Positions 1 to 5,892 of a stretch of 10,965 bases of DNA are shown one piece after another. The notes beneath the pieces were generated by a model. The model ran no database searches. It was not told where the DNA came from and worked only from the letters and a program-made list of their open reading frames with translations. Location: NCBI GenBank assembly GCA_004376785.1, contig SOIY01000105.1, forward strand, positions 1 to 10,965, given 5' to 3'. Source of the DNA: Candidatus Stahliibacteriota bacterium (lineage in GTDB: Bacteria; Hydrothermota; Tepidihabitantia; SM23-42). The position numbers and the translations under genes were made by a program. Positions within the stretch are counted from its first letter, which is position 1. Every line of letters begins with the position of its first letter.

Positions 1-1437
1 GTAAAACCAGGAGAAAAGATTCCTGCAGATGGAGAAGTAGTTGATGGTGAGACATCAGTTAATGAAGCCATGCTTACCGGCGAATCAAAACCCGTATCCA
101 AAAAGGCAGGTGCAAAAGTCATAGGAGGTTCAATCAATGGTGAAGGTTCGATTACTGTAGAGGTCAAAAAGACTGGCAAAGATTCCTTTCTTTCACAGGT
201 AATAGAACTGGTCAAAGAGGCACAGGAGAGCAAGTCAAAAACCCAGGATTTGGCAAATCGTGCTGCCTTATGGCTTACTATCATAGCTCTTACAGTCGGG
301 TCGATAACACTTTTTATATGGTTGGTAGTAATGAATAAGGACTTTGCCTTTGCCCTTGAGCGGACTGTCACTGTAATGGTGATTACATGCCCTCATGCGC
401 TTGGGCTTGCAGTCCCTCTGGTGGTTGCTGTCTCAACTGCCATCTCGGCAAAAAACGGTCTACTTATAAGAAACCGTGCTGCATTTGAGAAGGCGCGCAA
501 TATTCAGGCAATAATATTTGATAAAACAGGAACACTTACACAAGGAAAATTCGGTGTTACAGATATCGTAACCTTCACGAGTGACTGTAAAGAAGAAGAA
601 ATTATGAAATACGCTGCATCAGTGGAGACCCATTCTGAGCACCCAATTGCAAAGGGGATTGTTTCTTCATCTAAGGAGACTTTTTCTGTTGAGGGATTTA
701 GAGCAATTCCAGGTAAAGGCGCACAAGCAAACGTAAATAGTAAAAATGTAAAGGTTGTTAGTCCAGGGTATCTGAGAGAACAGAATATTCCAGTTACAGA
801 TGAAAGAGTTGAAAAACTCTTTTCACAGGGTAAGACTGTTGTCTTTGTCATGATTGACGGGAAGTTATGTGGTGCCATTGCCTTAGCCGACATTATACGG
901 CCAGAATCTAAAAAGGCGATCTCAATGCTTAAACAAATGGGCATTAAATGTATGATGCTCACTGGAGACAACAAACAGGTTGCCAAATGGGTATCTGAGG
1001 AAATAGGACTTGATGAATATTTTGCCGAGGTTTTACCTCAAGAAAAGGTAACAAAAGTAAAAGAGGTTCAGTCGAGAGGACTGGTCGTAGCAATGACCGG
1101 TGATGGCGTAAACGATGCGCCTGCACTTGCACAGGCAGATGTGGGTATTGCCATTGGTGCAGGTACTGATGTTGCTGTTGAAACAGCAGACATCATCCTT
1201 GTGAGGAGTAATCCTCTTGATGCAATGGCAATAATTGGTCTTGCACGCGCAACATACAGAAAGATGGTGCAGAACCTTGCATGGGCAACAGGTTATAATG
1301 CGTTTGCCATACCACTCGCAGCAGGAGTGCTTTATAAGTCAGGCATACTTCTCAGTCCTGCTATGGGTGCAGTACTCATGTCTTTAAGTACTGTAATTGT
1401 GGCAATTAATGCGCGATTTTTGAGGGTTGTGAAATGA
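1..1437 (+). CDS. copB: CopB-type copper/silver-exporting P1B ATPase, C-terminal part (5' end outside window)
   Basis: This is a membrane pump that uses ATP to export Cu (or Ag) from the cytoplasm. The frame is open from base 1, so the N-terminus and the first membrane helices lie outside the window; 478 residues are visible. Residue numbers here count from base 1. Seen in order: actuator TGES (26-29), a membrane pair, the metal-site motif CPH (130-132), the phosphorylation site DKTGT (174-178), the P1B-specific HP dipeptide (214-215), the hinge TGDGVND (366-372), and two final helices with a YN pair and an MSLST motif. CPH rather than CPC, together with YN and MSxST, is the signature of the P1B-3/CopB group (Enterococcus hirae CopB is the model). 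Whether it prefers Cu(I), Cu(II) or Ag(I) cannot be read from this. The stop overlaps the next ATG (ATGA at 1434-1437), so the two genes are translationally coupled. No regulator is visible because the upstream side is missing. Confidence 0.95.
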   Translation, partial: VKPGEKIPADGEVVDGETSVNEAMLTGESKPVSKKAGAKVIGGSINGEGSITVEVKKTGKDSFLSQVIELVKEAQESKSKTQDLANRAALWLTIIALTVGSITLFIWLVVMNKDFAFALERTVTVMVITCPHALGLAVPLVVAVSTAISAKNGLLIRNRAAFEKARNIQAIIFDKTGTLTQGKFGVTDIVTFTSDCKEEEIMKYAASVETHSEHPIAKGIVSSSKETFSVEGFRAIPGKGAQANVNSKNVKVVSPGYLREQNIPVTDERVEKLFSQGKTVVFVMIDGKLCGAIALADIIRPESKKAISMLKQMGIKCMMLTGDNKQVAKWVSEEIGLDEYFAEVLPQEKVTKVKEVQSRGLVVAMTGDGVNDAPALAQADVGIAIGAGTDVAVETADIILVRSNPLDAMAIIGLARATYRKMVQNLAWATGYNAFAIPLAAGVLYKSGILLSPAMGAVLMSLSTVIVAINARFLRVVK

Positions 1438-2510
1438 ATAACTGGAAAAAGGACCCAGTATGTAAAATGGATGTAAATGAAGACGAAGCCATAAAGACAG
1501 ATTATGACGGTGAGACATACTATTTCTGTTCAGAAGGTTGCCGAGATAAATTTTTAGAAGAAAAAACACACAAGATCCCTCGCACTTCCTATGAACTCAT
1601 AATTATTGGAGGCGGTCCCGCAGGTCTAACAGCTGCGGTATATGCGGCCACGCTAAAGATGAACGCCTTTCTTATAACTAAAGACCTTGGAGGACAAGCT
1701 ATTGACAGTACAAAAATAGAAAATTACATGGGCTATGATTTCATAACAGGGCCCGAGCTCATAGAGAAATTTAAATATCAGATGATTCATTCGCATTACA
1801 TTGACCACCTGATGAGTGAAGTAGAGAAGATTGAACCTGCAAAAGATGGATTTCAGGTTACAACCTCAGAATTTAATAAATATTTCACCAAAACATTAAT
1901 CATAACGACAGGCATGACAAGGAGAAGATTGAACGTACCAGGCGAGGAAAAATTTCAAAGAAAGGGGGTCTTTTATGGTAATATTCAGGACTTCTCTTTT
2001 GTTCAAGGATTAGATGTTGCAGTGATTGGCGGTGGAAATTCAGCATTACAAATTGTCGAAAATCTGCACACTACTGTCAAAAATATACACCTCGTTTCTG
2101 ATAGCAATCTTACCGCGGACTCTGTGATAATTGAACGAATTAATCAGTATGATAATCTGCATAAATATGAAGGGTTTAAGGTTATTGAATTTGCTGGTGT
2201 AAAAACTCTTGAGAATGTAACAATCAGAAAGAAAGCAGAAGAAAAAATTGTTAATATTCCAGTTAGAGGAGTATTTATAGCTATTGGTCTTCAGTCTAAT
2301 TCTTCGCTCATCTCGAATTTGGTTAAACTTAATGAACGAGGAGAAATTATTATCAATTCAGATTGCTCGTCTTCTTATCCAGGGATTTTTGCTGCAGGAG
2401 ATGTAACAGATGCATTCGGAAAGAGAATAATCATTGCCTCAGGTGAAGGGGCAAAAGTTGCACTGGCTGCAAGGCGTTATATACTGAATCTCAGAAAAAA
2501 AGGTGATTAA
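1434..2510 (+). CDS. YHS domain fused to a thioredoxin-reductase/AhpF-like FAD oxidoreductase lacking the CxxC
   Basis: Residues 7-44 form a YHS/TRASH-type metal-binding domain (DPVCKM, then YYFCSEGC; Cys10, Cys32, Cys36). From about residue 53 on it is a pyridine-nucleotide-disulfide oxidoreductase of the TrxR/AhpF type: FAD motif GGGPAG (59-64), a GGQA segment near 86-89, second dinucleotide motif GGGNSA (199-204), and FAD-binding AAGDVTD (320-326) followed by an AhpF-like IIIASGEGAK. The family's redox CxxC (TrxR YCATCD, AhpF YCPHCD) aligns to YGNIQD at 181-186, so both cysteines are absent. The TrxR HRR NADPH-phosphate motif is also replaced, by SDSNLT. It is therefore probably not a disulfide reductase. 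It could be an NADH-linked flavoprotein passing electrons to the YHS-bound metal or to another partner, which is inference. A GAGGG ribosome site lies 7 bases before the ATG, and the start overlaps the copB stop. Confidence 0.88.
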   Translation: MNNWKKDPVCKMDVNEDEAIKTDYDGETYYFCSEGCRDKFLEEKTHKIPRTSYELIIIGGGPAGLTAAVYAATLKMNAFLITKDLGGQAIDSTKIENYMGYDFITGPELIEKFKYQMIHSHYIDHLMSEVEKIEPAKDGFQVTTSEFNKYFTKTLIITTGMTRRRLNVPGEEKFQRKGVFYGNIQDFSFVQGLDVAVIGGGNSALQIVENLHTTVKNIHLVSDSNLTADSVIIERINQYDNLHKYEGFKVIEFAGVKTLENVTIRKKAEEKIVNIPVRGVFIAIGLQSNSSLISNLVKLNERGEIIINSDCSSSYPGIFAAGDVTDAFGKRIIIASGEGAKVALAARRYILNLRKKGD

Positions 2511-2529
2511 ACATAAAGGACAATAGGGT

Positions 2530-3180
2530 ATGATGATGACTACTCAACAAAGTAAAAGGATCAATACAAAGGAAAAATATAATCGTATTGCACGTTGGTA
2601 TGATTTATTTGAGTTTATGATAGAATTACTGGCTTTTGCTCATTGGCGCAAACACCTCTTCAAATTAATAAAAGGGAAAGAAGTCTTAGAAGTCGGAGTC
2701 GGGACTGGTAAAAATTTAAGGTATTATCCAATTGATGCAAAAGTGACTGCAATAGATTTCAGCGAGAAAATGCTGAAGTACGCAAAACAGCGGGCAGCGA
2801 AGATAGGCTTAGATGCTAACCTTAAAAACATGGACGTACAAGCTCTTCAATTCGAATCTAATTCTTTTCCCAATATTATCGCAACTTTTGTATTTTGTTC
2901 AGTCCCCGATCCTGTTATAGGATTGAAAGAAATAAAAAGAGTTTCTATTCCTAATGGTCGATTAGTCCTACTTGAACACGTCAGGCCCAAGAATCCATGG
3001 CTTGGTAAACTATTTGACTGGTTTAATCCTATCGCAGTAAAACGCACAGGTGTAAATATCAACCGTGATACAGCTGAGAACATTCGCAAGGCAGGCTTCG
3101 AGATTGAATTGGAGAAAAATTTACTTGGTAATGTTTTTAAGCTTTTTGTTGCGAGACCACGAAGGTTAACAAAGATATAA
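2530..3180 (+). CDS. Class I SAM-dependent methyltransferase (UbiE/METTL7-like)
   Basis: A soluble methyltransferase of 216 residues. Motif I is VLEVGVGTG (52-60), the acidic residue that should bind the SAM ribose is in AIDFS (74-78), the post-II region is FVFCSVPDP (120-128), and motif III is LVLLEHVRP (145-153). The later stretch with NPWLGKLFDWFNP and NINRDT resembles the Methyltransf_11 proteins related to UbiE and to animal METTL7, some of which methylate small thiols or lipids. The substrate cannot be told from sequence. The cysteines typical of ArsM arsenite methyltransferases are not present (only Cys123 is seen), so arsenic methylation is unlikely. Three ATG codons in a row (2530, 2533, 2536) follow an AAAGGA at 2515-2520, so the exact first Met is uncertain by two residues. 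It lies 19 bases after the flavoprotein gene and is likely part of the same transcript. Confidence 0.85.
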   Translation: MMMTTQQSKRINTKEKYNRIARWYDLFEFMIELLAFAHWRKHLFKLIKGKEVLEVGVGTGKNLRYYPIDAKVTAIDFSEKMLKYAKQRAAKIGLDANLKNMDVQALQFESNSFPNIIATFVFCSVPDPVIGLKEIKRVSIPNGRLVLLEHVRPKNPWLGKLFDWFNPIAVKRTGVNINRDTAENIRKAGFEIELEKNLLGNVFKLFVARPRRLTKI

Positions 3181-3227
3181 TTTTTTAATCTACGTAACTT
3201 TTAAAACTTTTATCCGTCTTATATAAT

Positions 3228-3237
3228 AGGAGGTGAT
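3228..3237 (+). promoter_or_regulatory. Near-perfect Shine-Dalgarno site of the small YHS gene
   Basis: AGGAGGTGAT matches the complement of the usual 16S rRNA 3' end over ten bases. Eight bases separate AGGAGG from the ATG at 3242, which is normal spacing. The match fixes the start at 3242 and rules out the in-frame GTG at 3233, which lies inside the site itself. It also shows that this organism uses conventional SD initiation for some genes. Confidence 0.9.
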
Positions 3238-3241
3238 AAGA

Positions 3242-3475
3242 ATGACAAAAGACCCAATTTGTGGAATGATGGTAGAGCCTGAAAAAGCGGAATTCAAGAC
3301 CGAGCAGGATGGAAAAACCTACTACTTTTGTTGTGAGGCGTGTAAGGGCAAATTTGATAGAAAACCAGTAAGCGATCCAAAAAAGAAAGGTTTTTTCACG
3401 CGATTTTTAGAAAAAATTGCCAAGGCTAATACGGAAAAATTCGGTAGTGAACCACCATCTTGTCACGGTCGTTAA
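3242..3475 (+). CDS. Small stand-alone YHS metal-binding protein
   Basis: A 77-residue cytoplasmic protein. Residues 4-38 form a YHS domain of the same type as the N-terminus of the flavoprotein two genes upstream: KDPICGM at the start and YYFCCEACKGKF, with Cys7, Cys30, Cys31 and Cys34 as candidate metal ligands. A basic linker follows and the C-terminus ends in SCHGR, giving another Cys/His pair. YHS proteins are often encoded next to CopB-type or other heavy-metal ATPases and are thought to bind or deliver Cu/Ag. That role is family knowledge and is supported here only by context. The start is set by the strong SD at 3228-3237. It sits 61 bases after the methyltransferase stop with no convincing promoter between, so it is probably the last gene of the copB cassette. 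Confidence 0.9.
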   Translation: MTKDPICGMMVEPEKAEFKTEQDGKTYYFCCEACKGKFDRKPVSDPKKKGFFTRFLEKIAKANTEKFGSEPPSCHGR

Positions 3476-3528
3476 TAAGTTTTGTCTAAAACTAAGAATA
3501 ACATAACCATAATTTACATTTATTTCTG

Positions 3529-3564
3529 ATTTTCTCATTTTGTCAATTGACAAAATGAGAAAAT
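3529..3564. repeat. Perfect 36-bp palindrome between convergent genes (possible bidirectional terminator)
   Basis: Two 18-base arms match exactly with no loop; the centre is CAATTG between 3546 and 3547. It lies in the 142-bp gap downstream of both the plus-strand YHS gene and the minus-strand folC gene, where a shared terminator would be expected. On neither strand is the stem followed by a run of T, so it does not fit the classical Rho-independent pattern, although the stem itself begins and ends in AT-rich runs. An operator for a dimeric regulator or a small mobile palindrome are alternatives. Nothing else recognisable was seen in this gap. Confidence 0.6.
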
Positions 3565-3617
3565 GATAAGGTTCGAGCTGTTTCACATATTTTGCTGAAA
3601 TTTATAATTGATAAAGA

Positions 3618-5024
3618 TTAATCAGGTATTTCAGGCCACAAATAGAAAGAACCAGTGATAATAATGGTTGGATTATGATTTGCTTTTGTCTTTATATACT
3701 CTATTGCTCTCTGAATTGATGGAGCAATAGTAAGTTTTTTTTGATATTTTTTCGCTTTTTTGTATAAATCAATTGGCTCCATTGCCCTTGGGTTATCTGC
3801 CTTAACAAGTAGAACTTCTTTTGCTCTTGGAAAAATGTATTTCAGGCAATATCTAATATCTTTATCCCTGTTAGTGCCAAATATTAAATAGAGATCTTTA
3901 GTATATATAAGATTCAGATTTTTTTCCAGGGCTTCAAAAGAATCATCATTATGAGCGCAATCATATATTAATAATGGATTTTTTGATAGCACCTCAAATC
4001 TGCCATGCAGGTCTGTTTGCTTAATACCGTTTTGTATGGCTGGTTCAGTTATTGCATATCCTTTTTTTCTTAATTCATTTAATACAGACATAGCTATTAG
4101 TAAATTTTCAACCTGATGTTTTCCTGGTAAAGGTAAAAAAGCATTAAATTTTCCGATTTCTCCGTTAATTTTTAAATAACTGCCTTTTATTGATTGTTTT
4201 AAAATCTTGATATTATGTTGGTCTTCGGCAAAGATAATTTTATTGTGTTGTTTTTTAGCTACTCTTTTTATTACTTGTTCTACACTCGATCGCTGGTGAA
4301 TGGTGATCAATCGGCTACAAGCTTGTTGAGTGGATATTGTGATAACTTTTCCCCCTCTTTTATCCTCCCACATTTGTGGGGGAGGGAAGGGTGGGGGTTT
4401 TATAATTCCTGCTTTTTCTCTGGCGATCTGAGATAATTTGTTACCGAGTAGATCTGTGTGATCGTAACCGATTTTTGTTATTACTGATATTATCGGGTGT
4501 GTAACATTTGTTGAATCGAGCCTGCCGCCCAGTCCAACCTCGAGGATTGAGAAATCAGTTTTTTTCTTTAAAAAATGCAAGAACGCAATCATAGTAAGTA
4601 CTTCAAAGAATGTACTTGCCCCATGAAATTCAAGGTGTTTAATAGGGGGTGTCCCAGATAATTTTCTGTATTTCACGGGGCTTGCCCCATGTTTTCTTTT
4701 AATATAAGGTCTTATTAGCTTTATATATTTCATTAAATCCTGGTTCGAAATCTCAATATTATTGATTTTTATTCTTTCATTTATTTTTTGAAGGTGGGGT
4801 GAGGTAAATAATCCAACCCTGTACCCGCAGGATTCCAGACATGAACTAATCATTGCCGCAGTAGAACCTTTTCCCTTTGTTCCTGCAATATGTATAACAT
4901 TATTTAATTTTTTTTGGGGCGAGTCAAATTTTGTTAAAAACTCTATGAAGTCTTCGAGTTTGTAGTTATAGCCCGGTATTTTTTCGTAATCGACCAGGGA
5001 GTTAAAAAATTCTTCAGGGTTCAC
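3618..5024 (-). CDS. folC: Folylpolyglutamate synthase / dihydrofolate synthase, with in-frame insertions
   Basis: FolC adds glutamate to folates and, in many bacteria, also to dihydropteroate, using ATP in the cytoplasm. Seen in the 468 residues: the Mur-ligase-type P-loop HIAGTKGKGST (45-55), TSPHL (74-78), LEVGLGGRLDSTN (161-173), ITKIGYDHTDLLG (182-194), EKAGIIK (203-209), GKHQVENLLIA (301-311), the DCAHN segment (355-359; usually DGAHN) and a C-terminal TGSFYLWPE. The family is usually about 420-440 residues. The excess maps to a duplicated HGAS at 112-115 and 134-137, and to a proline-rich stretch at 210-225; both coincide with repeats in the DNA. The P-loop and main substrate motifs are intact, so an active enzyme is likely. 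The start is a GTG that overlaps the end of nadC by 11 bases, with a weak AGGA before it. It is the last gene of the minus-strand operon. Confidence 0.95.
   Translation of the reverse strand: MNPEEFFNSLVDYEKIPGYNYKLEDFIEFLTKFDSPQKKLNNVIHIAGTKGKGSTAAMISSCLESCGYRVGLFTSPHLQKINERIKINNIEISNQDLMKYIKLIRPYIKRKHGASPVKYRKLSGTPPIKHLEFHGASTFFEVLTMIAFLHFLKKKTDFSILEVGLGGRLDSTNVTHPIISVITKIGYDHTDLLGNKLSQIAREKAGIIKPPPFPPPQMWEDKRGGKVITISTQQACSRLITIHQRSSVEQVIKRVAKKQHNKIIFAEDQHNIKILKQSIKGSYLKINGEIGKFNAFLPLPGKHQVENLLIAMSVLNELRKKGYAITEPAIQNGIKQTDLHGRFEVLSKNPLLIYDCAHNDDSFEALEKNLNLIYTKDLYLIFGTNRDKDIRYCLKYIFPRAKEVLLVKADNPRAMEPIDLYKKAKKYQKKLTIAPSIQRAIEYIKTKANHNPTIIITGSFYLWPEIPD
4350..4397 (-). repeat. GC-rich imperfect palindromic element inserted in frame in folC
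   Basis: On the coding strand the segment runs from a C-rich half (CCCCCACCC onward) through CCCACA and TGTGGG at the centre to a half ending GAGGGGG. Its G and C runs stand out strongly from the AT-rich surroundings. It is exactly 48 bases, or 16 codons, encoding Pro210 to Gly225 of FolC, and has a Lys codon on each side. Without it the text reads AGIIK-KVITIS, which fits the usual FolC continuation after the conserved KAGI motif. This is the behaviour expected of a palindromic repeat tolerated inside a protein. Whether it recurs elsewhere in the genome cannot be seen here. Confidence 0.7.
4615..4691 (-). repeat. Second in-frame repeat unit in folC, flanked by an 11-bp direct repeat
   Basis: CTTGCCCCATG (plus strand) occurs at 4615-4625 and again at 4681-4691, an offset of exactly 66 bases or 22 codons; in the protein HGAS is repeated at 112-115 and 134-137. 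Inside the segment GCCCCATGAAAT (4618-4629) pairs with ATTTCACGGGGC (4670-4681) at 11 of 12 positions, so the unit is also an inverted repeat. The residues between the HGAS copies fall where typical FolC proteins run directly into the SxTFFEVLT segment, so this too looks like an insertion. Confidence 0.6.
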
Positions 5025-5892
5025 ATTGTCCTAAAGGTTTTAGCTTCATTGCAATATCTATAGCTGGTGCTGAATGCGTTAAAGCTCCTACAGAAATAAA
5101 ATCAACACCACAATTTGAGAATTCTTTGATATTACTTAAGTTCATACCACCACTCAATTCAATTTCTATATCGGGGTTTGCTTGACGGATGATTTCGACT
5201 GCTCGTTTAATTTGATTTACGTTCATATTATCGAGCATTACTCTGTTAATCTTGAGTGGCAGAGTTTCTTTCAATTCCTCGAATGTTTTTATTTCTACCT
5301 CTACGAATGCTTTTTTTCTTCGTTTTCTGACTTTAGCAACGGCTTTTGTAATACTGCCGGCAATTTCAATATGATTGTTCTTAATCAACACCATGTCATA
5401 AAGACCAAAGCGGTGGTTGTGGCCGCCTCCTGTGCGCACCGCGTACTTTTCCATTATTCTTAATCCTGGCAATGTTTTTCGCGTATCGAGTATTTTAACA
5501 GAACCTTTTGTAGTATCAACAAATTTTCTTGTCAATGTAGCAATGCCACTGAGATGCTGTAGAAAGTTGAGCGCAGTCCGTTCTCCCTTCAGGCATACAG
5601 ATGCTGGGCCGATAATAGTAGCAATTGTCATACCTGGAGAGAAATTGTCGCCGTCATTTAGTTTTATTTGGAAATCTATTTTTTCATCGAGTTCTTTAAA
5701 AATCATCTGTGCGATTTCAATTCCACATAAAATACCATCCTGTTTTGGAAATATTGTTCCAAGTGCTTGCTCATTTTGGTCAACAATAGGGTCTGTGGTA
5801 ATATCACCCCTGCCAATATCTTCTTTTAGCGCCTTTTTAACTATTTTAAGAAATTGCTTTATTTGCTTTTCTTGAATGTTTTTTACTTTGAT
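5014..5892 (-). CDS. nadC: Nicotinate-nucleotide pyrophosphorylase (quinolinate phosphoribosyltransferase), unusual start
   Basis: NadC converts quinolinate and PRPP into nicotinate mononucleotide, CO2 and PPi in de novo NAD synthesis. Conserved segments are clear: ALKEDIGRGDITTD near the N-terminus, ERTALNFLQHLSGIATLTR, ILDTRKTLPGLR, KYAVRTGGGHNHR, YDMVLIKNNH, VEVEIKT, VMLDNM, IELSGGMN and FISVGALTHS. The first ATG in frame is at 5706 and would cut off the N-terminal domain (including RGDITTD). Upstream of it the frame stays open to a TAG at 5914-5916, yet contains no ATG, GTG or TTG. The end given here assumes an ATC at 5890-5892, 5 bases after AAGGGAG (5898-5904); ATT at 5875-5877 and CTG at 5905-5907 are other possibilities, and a sequence error is not excluded. 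The gene overlaps the end of uvrB by about 47 bases and the folC start by 11, suggesting translational coupling. Confidence 0.9.
   Translation of the reverse strand: MKVKNIQEKQIKQFLKIVKKALKEDIGRGDITTDPIVDQNEQALGTIFPKQDGILCGIEIAQMIFKELDEKIDFQIKLNDGDNFSPGMTIATIIGPASVCLKGERTALNFLQHLSGIATLTRKFVDTTKGSVKILDTRKTLPGLRIMEKYAVRTGGGHNHRFGLYDMVLIKNNHIEIAGSITKAVAKVRKRRKKAFVEVEIKTFEELKETLPLKINRVMLDNMNVNQIKRAVEIIRQANPDIEIELSGGMNLSNIKEFSNCGVDFISVGALTHSAPAIDIAMKLKPLGQCEP

Noticed and set aside
504..986. 160-codon open frame on the minus strand inside copB
   Set aside because: It lies wholly opposite highly conserved P-type ATPase motifs and its translation shows no recognisable domain; it is a shadow frame.
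2530..3180. Methyltransferase as arsenite methyltransferase (ArsM)
   Set aside because: The conserved arsenic-binding cysteines are lacking and the C-terminal half resembles UbiE/METTL7-type proteins instead.
3222..3227. TATAAT just before the small YHS gene, resembling a -10 box
   Set aside because: A start 7 bases downstream would fall at about 3234, inside the Shine-Dalgarno site, and destroy it. There is also no good -35 at 16-18 bases upstream. It is more likely AT-rich spacer.
3233..3241. In-frame GTG upstream of the YHS gene as start codon
   Set aside because: The GTG is part of the ribosome binding sequence itself; ATG 3242 has ideal spacing from it.
3529..3564. Classical Rho-independent terminator
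   Set aside because: The stem is AT-rich, has no loop bases and no T-run follows it on either strand, so only a tentative terminator role is offered.
5014..5706. nadC taken as starting at the ATG at 5706 (230 residues)
   Set aside because: This would drop the conserved RGDITTD-containing N-terminal domain, which is clearly encoded in the same frame upstream.
5417..5875. 152-codon open frame on the plus strand opposite nadC
   Set aside because: It is antisense to conserved NadC segments, and its translation shows no recognisable domain.
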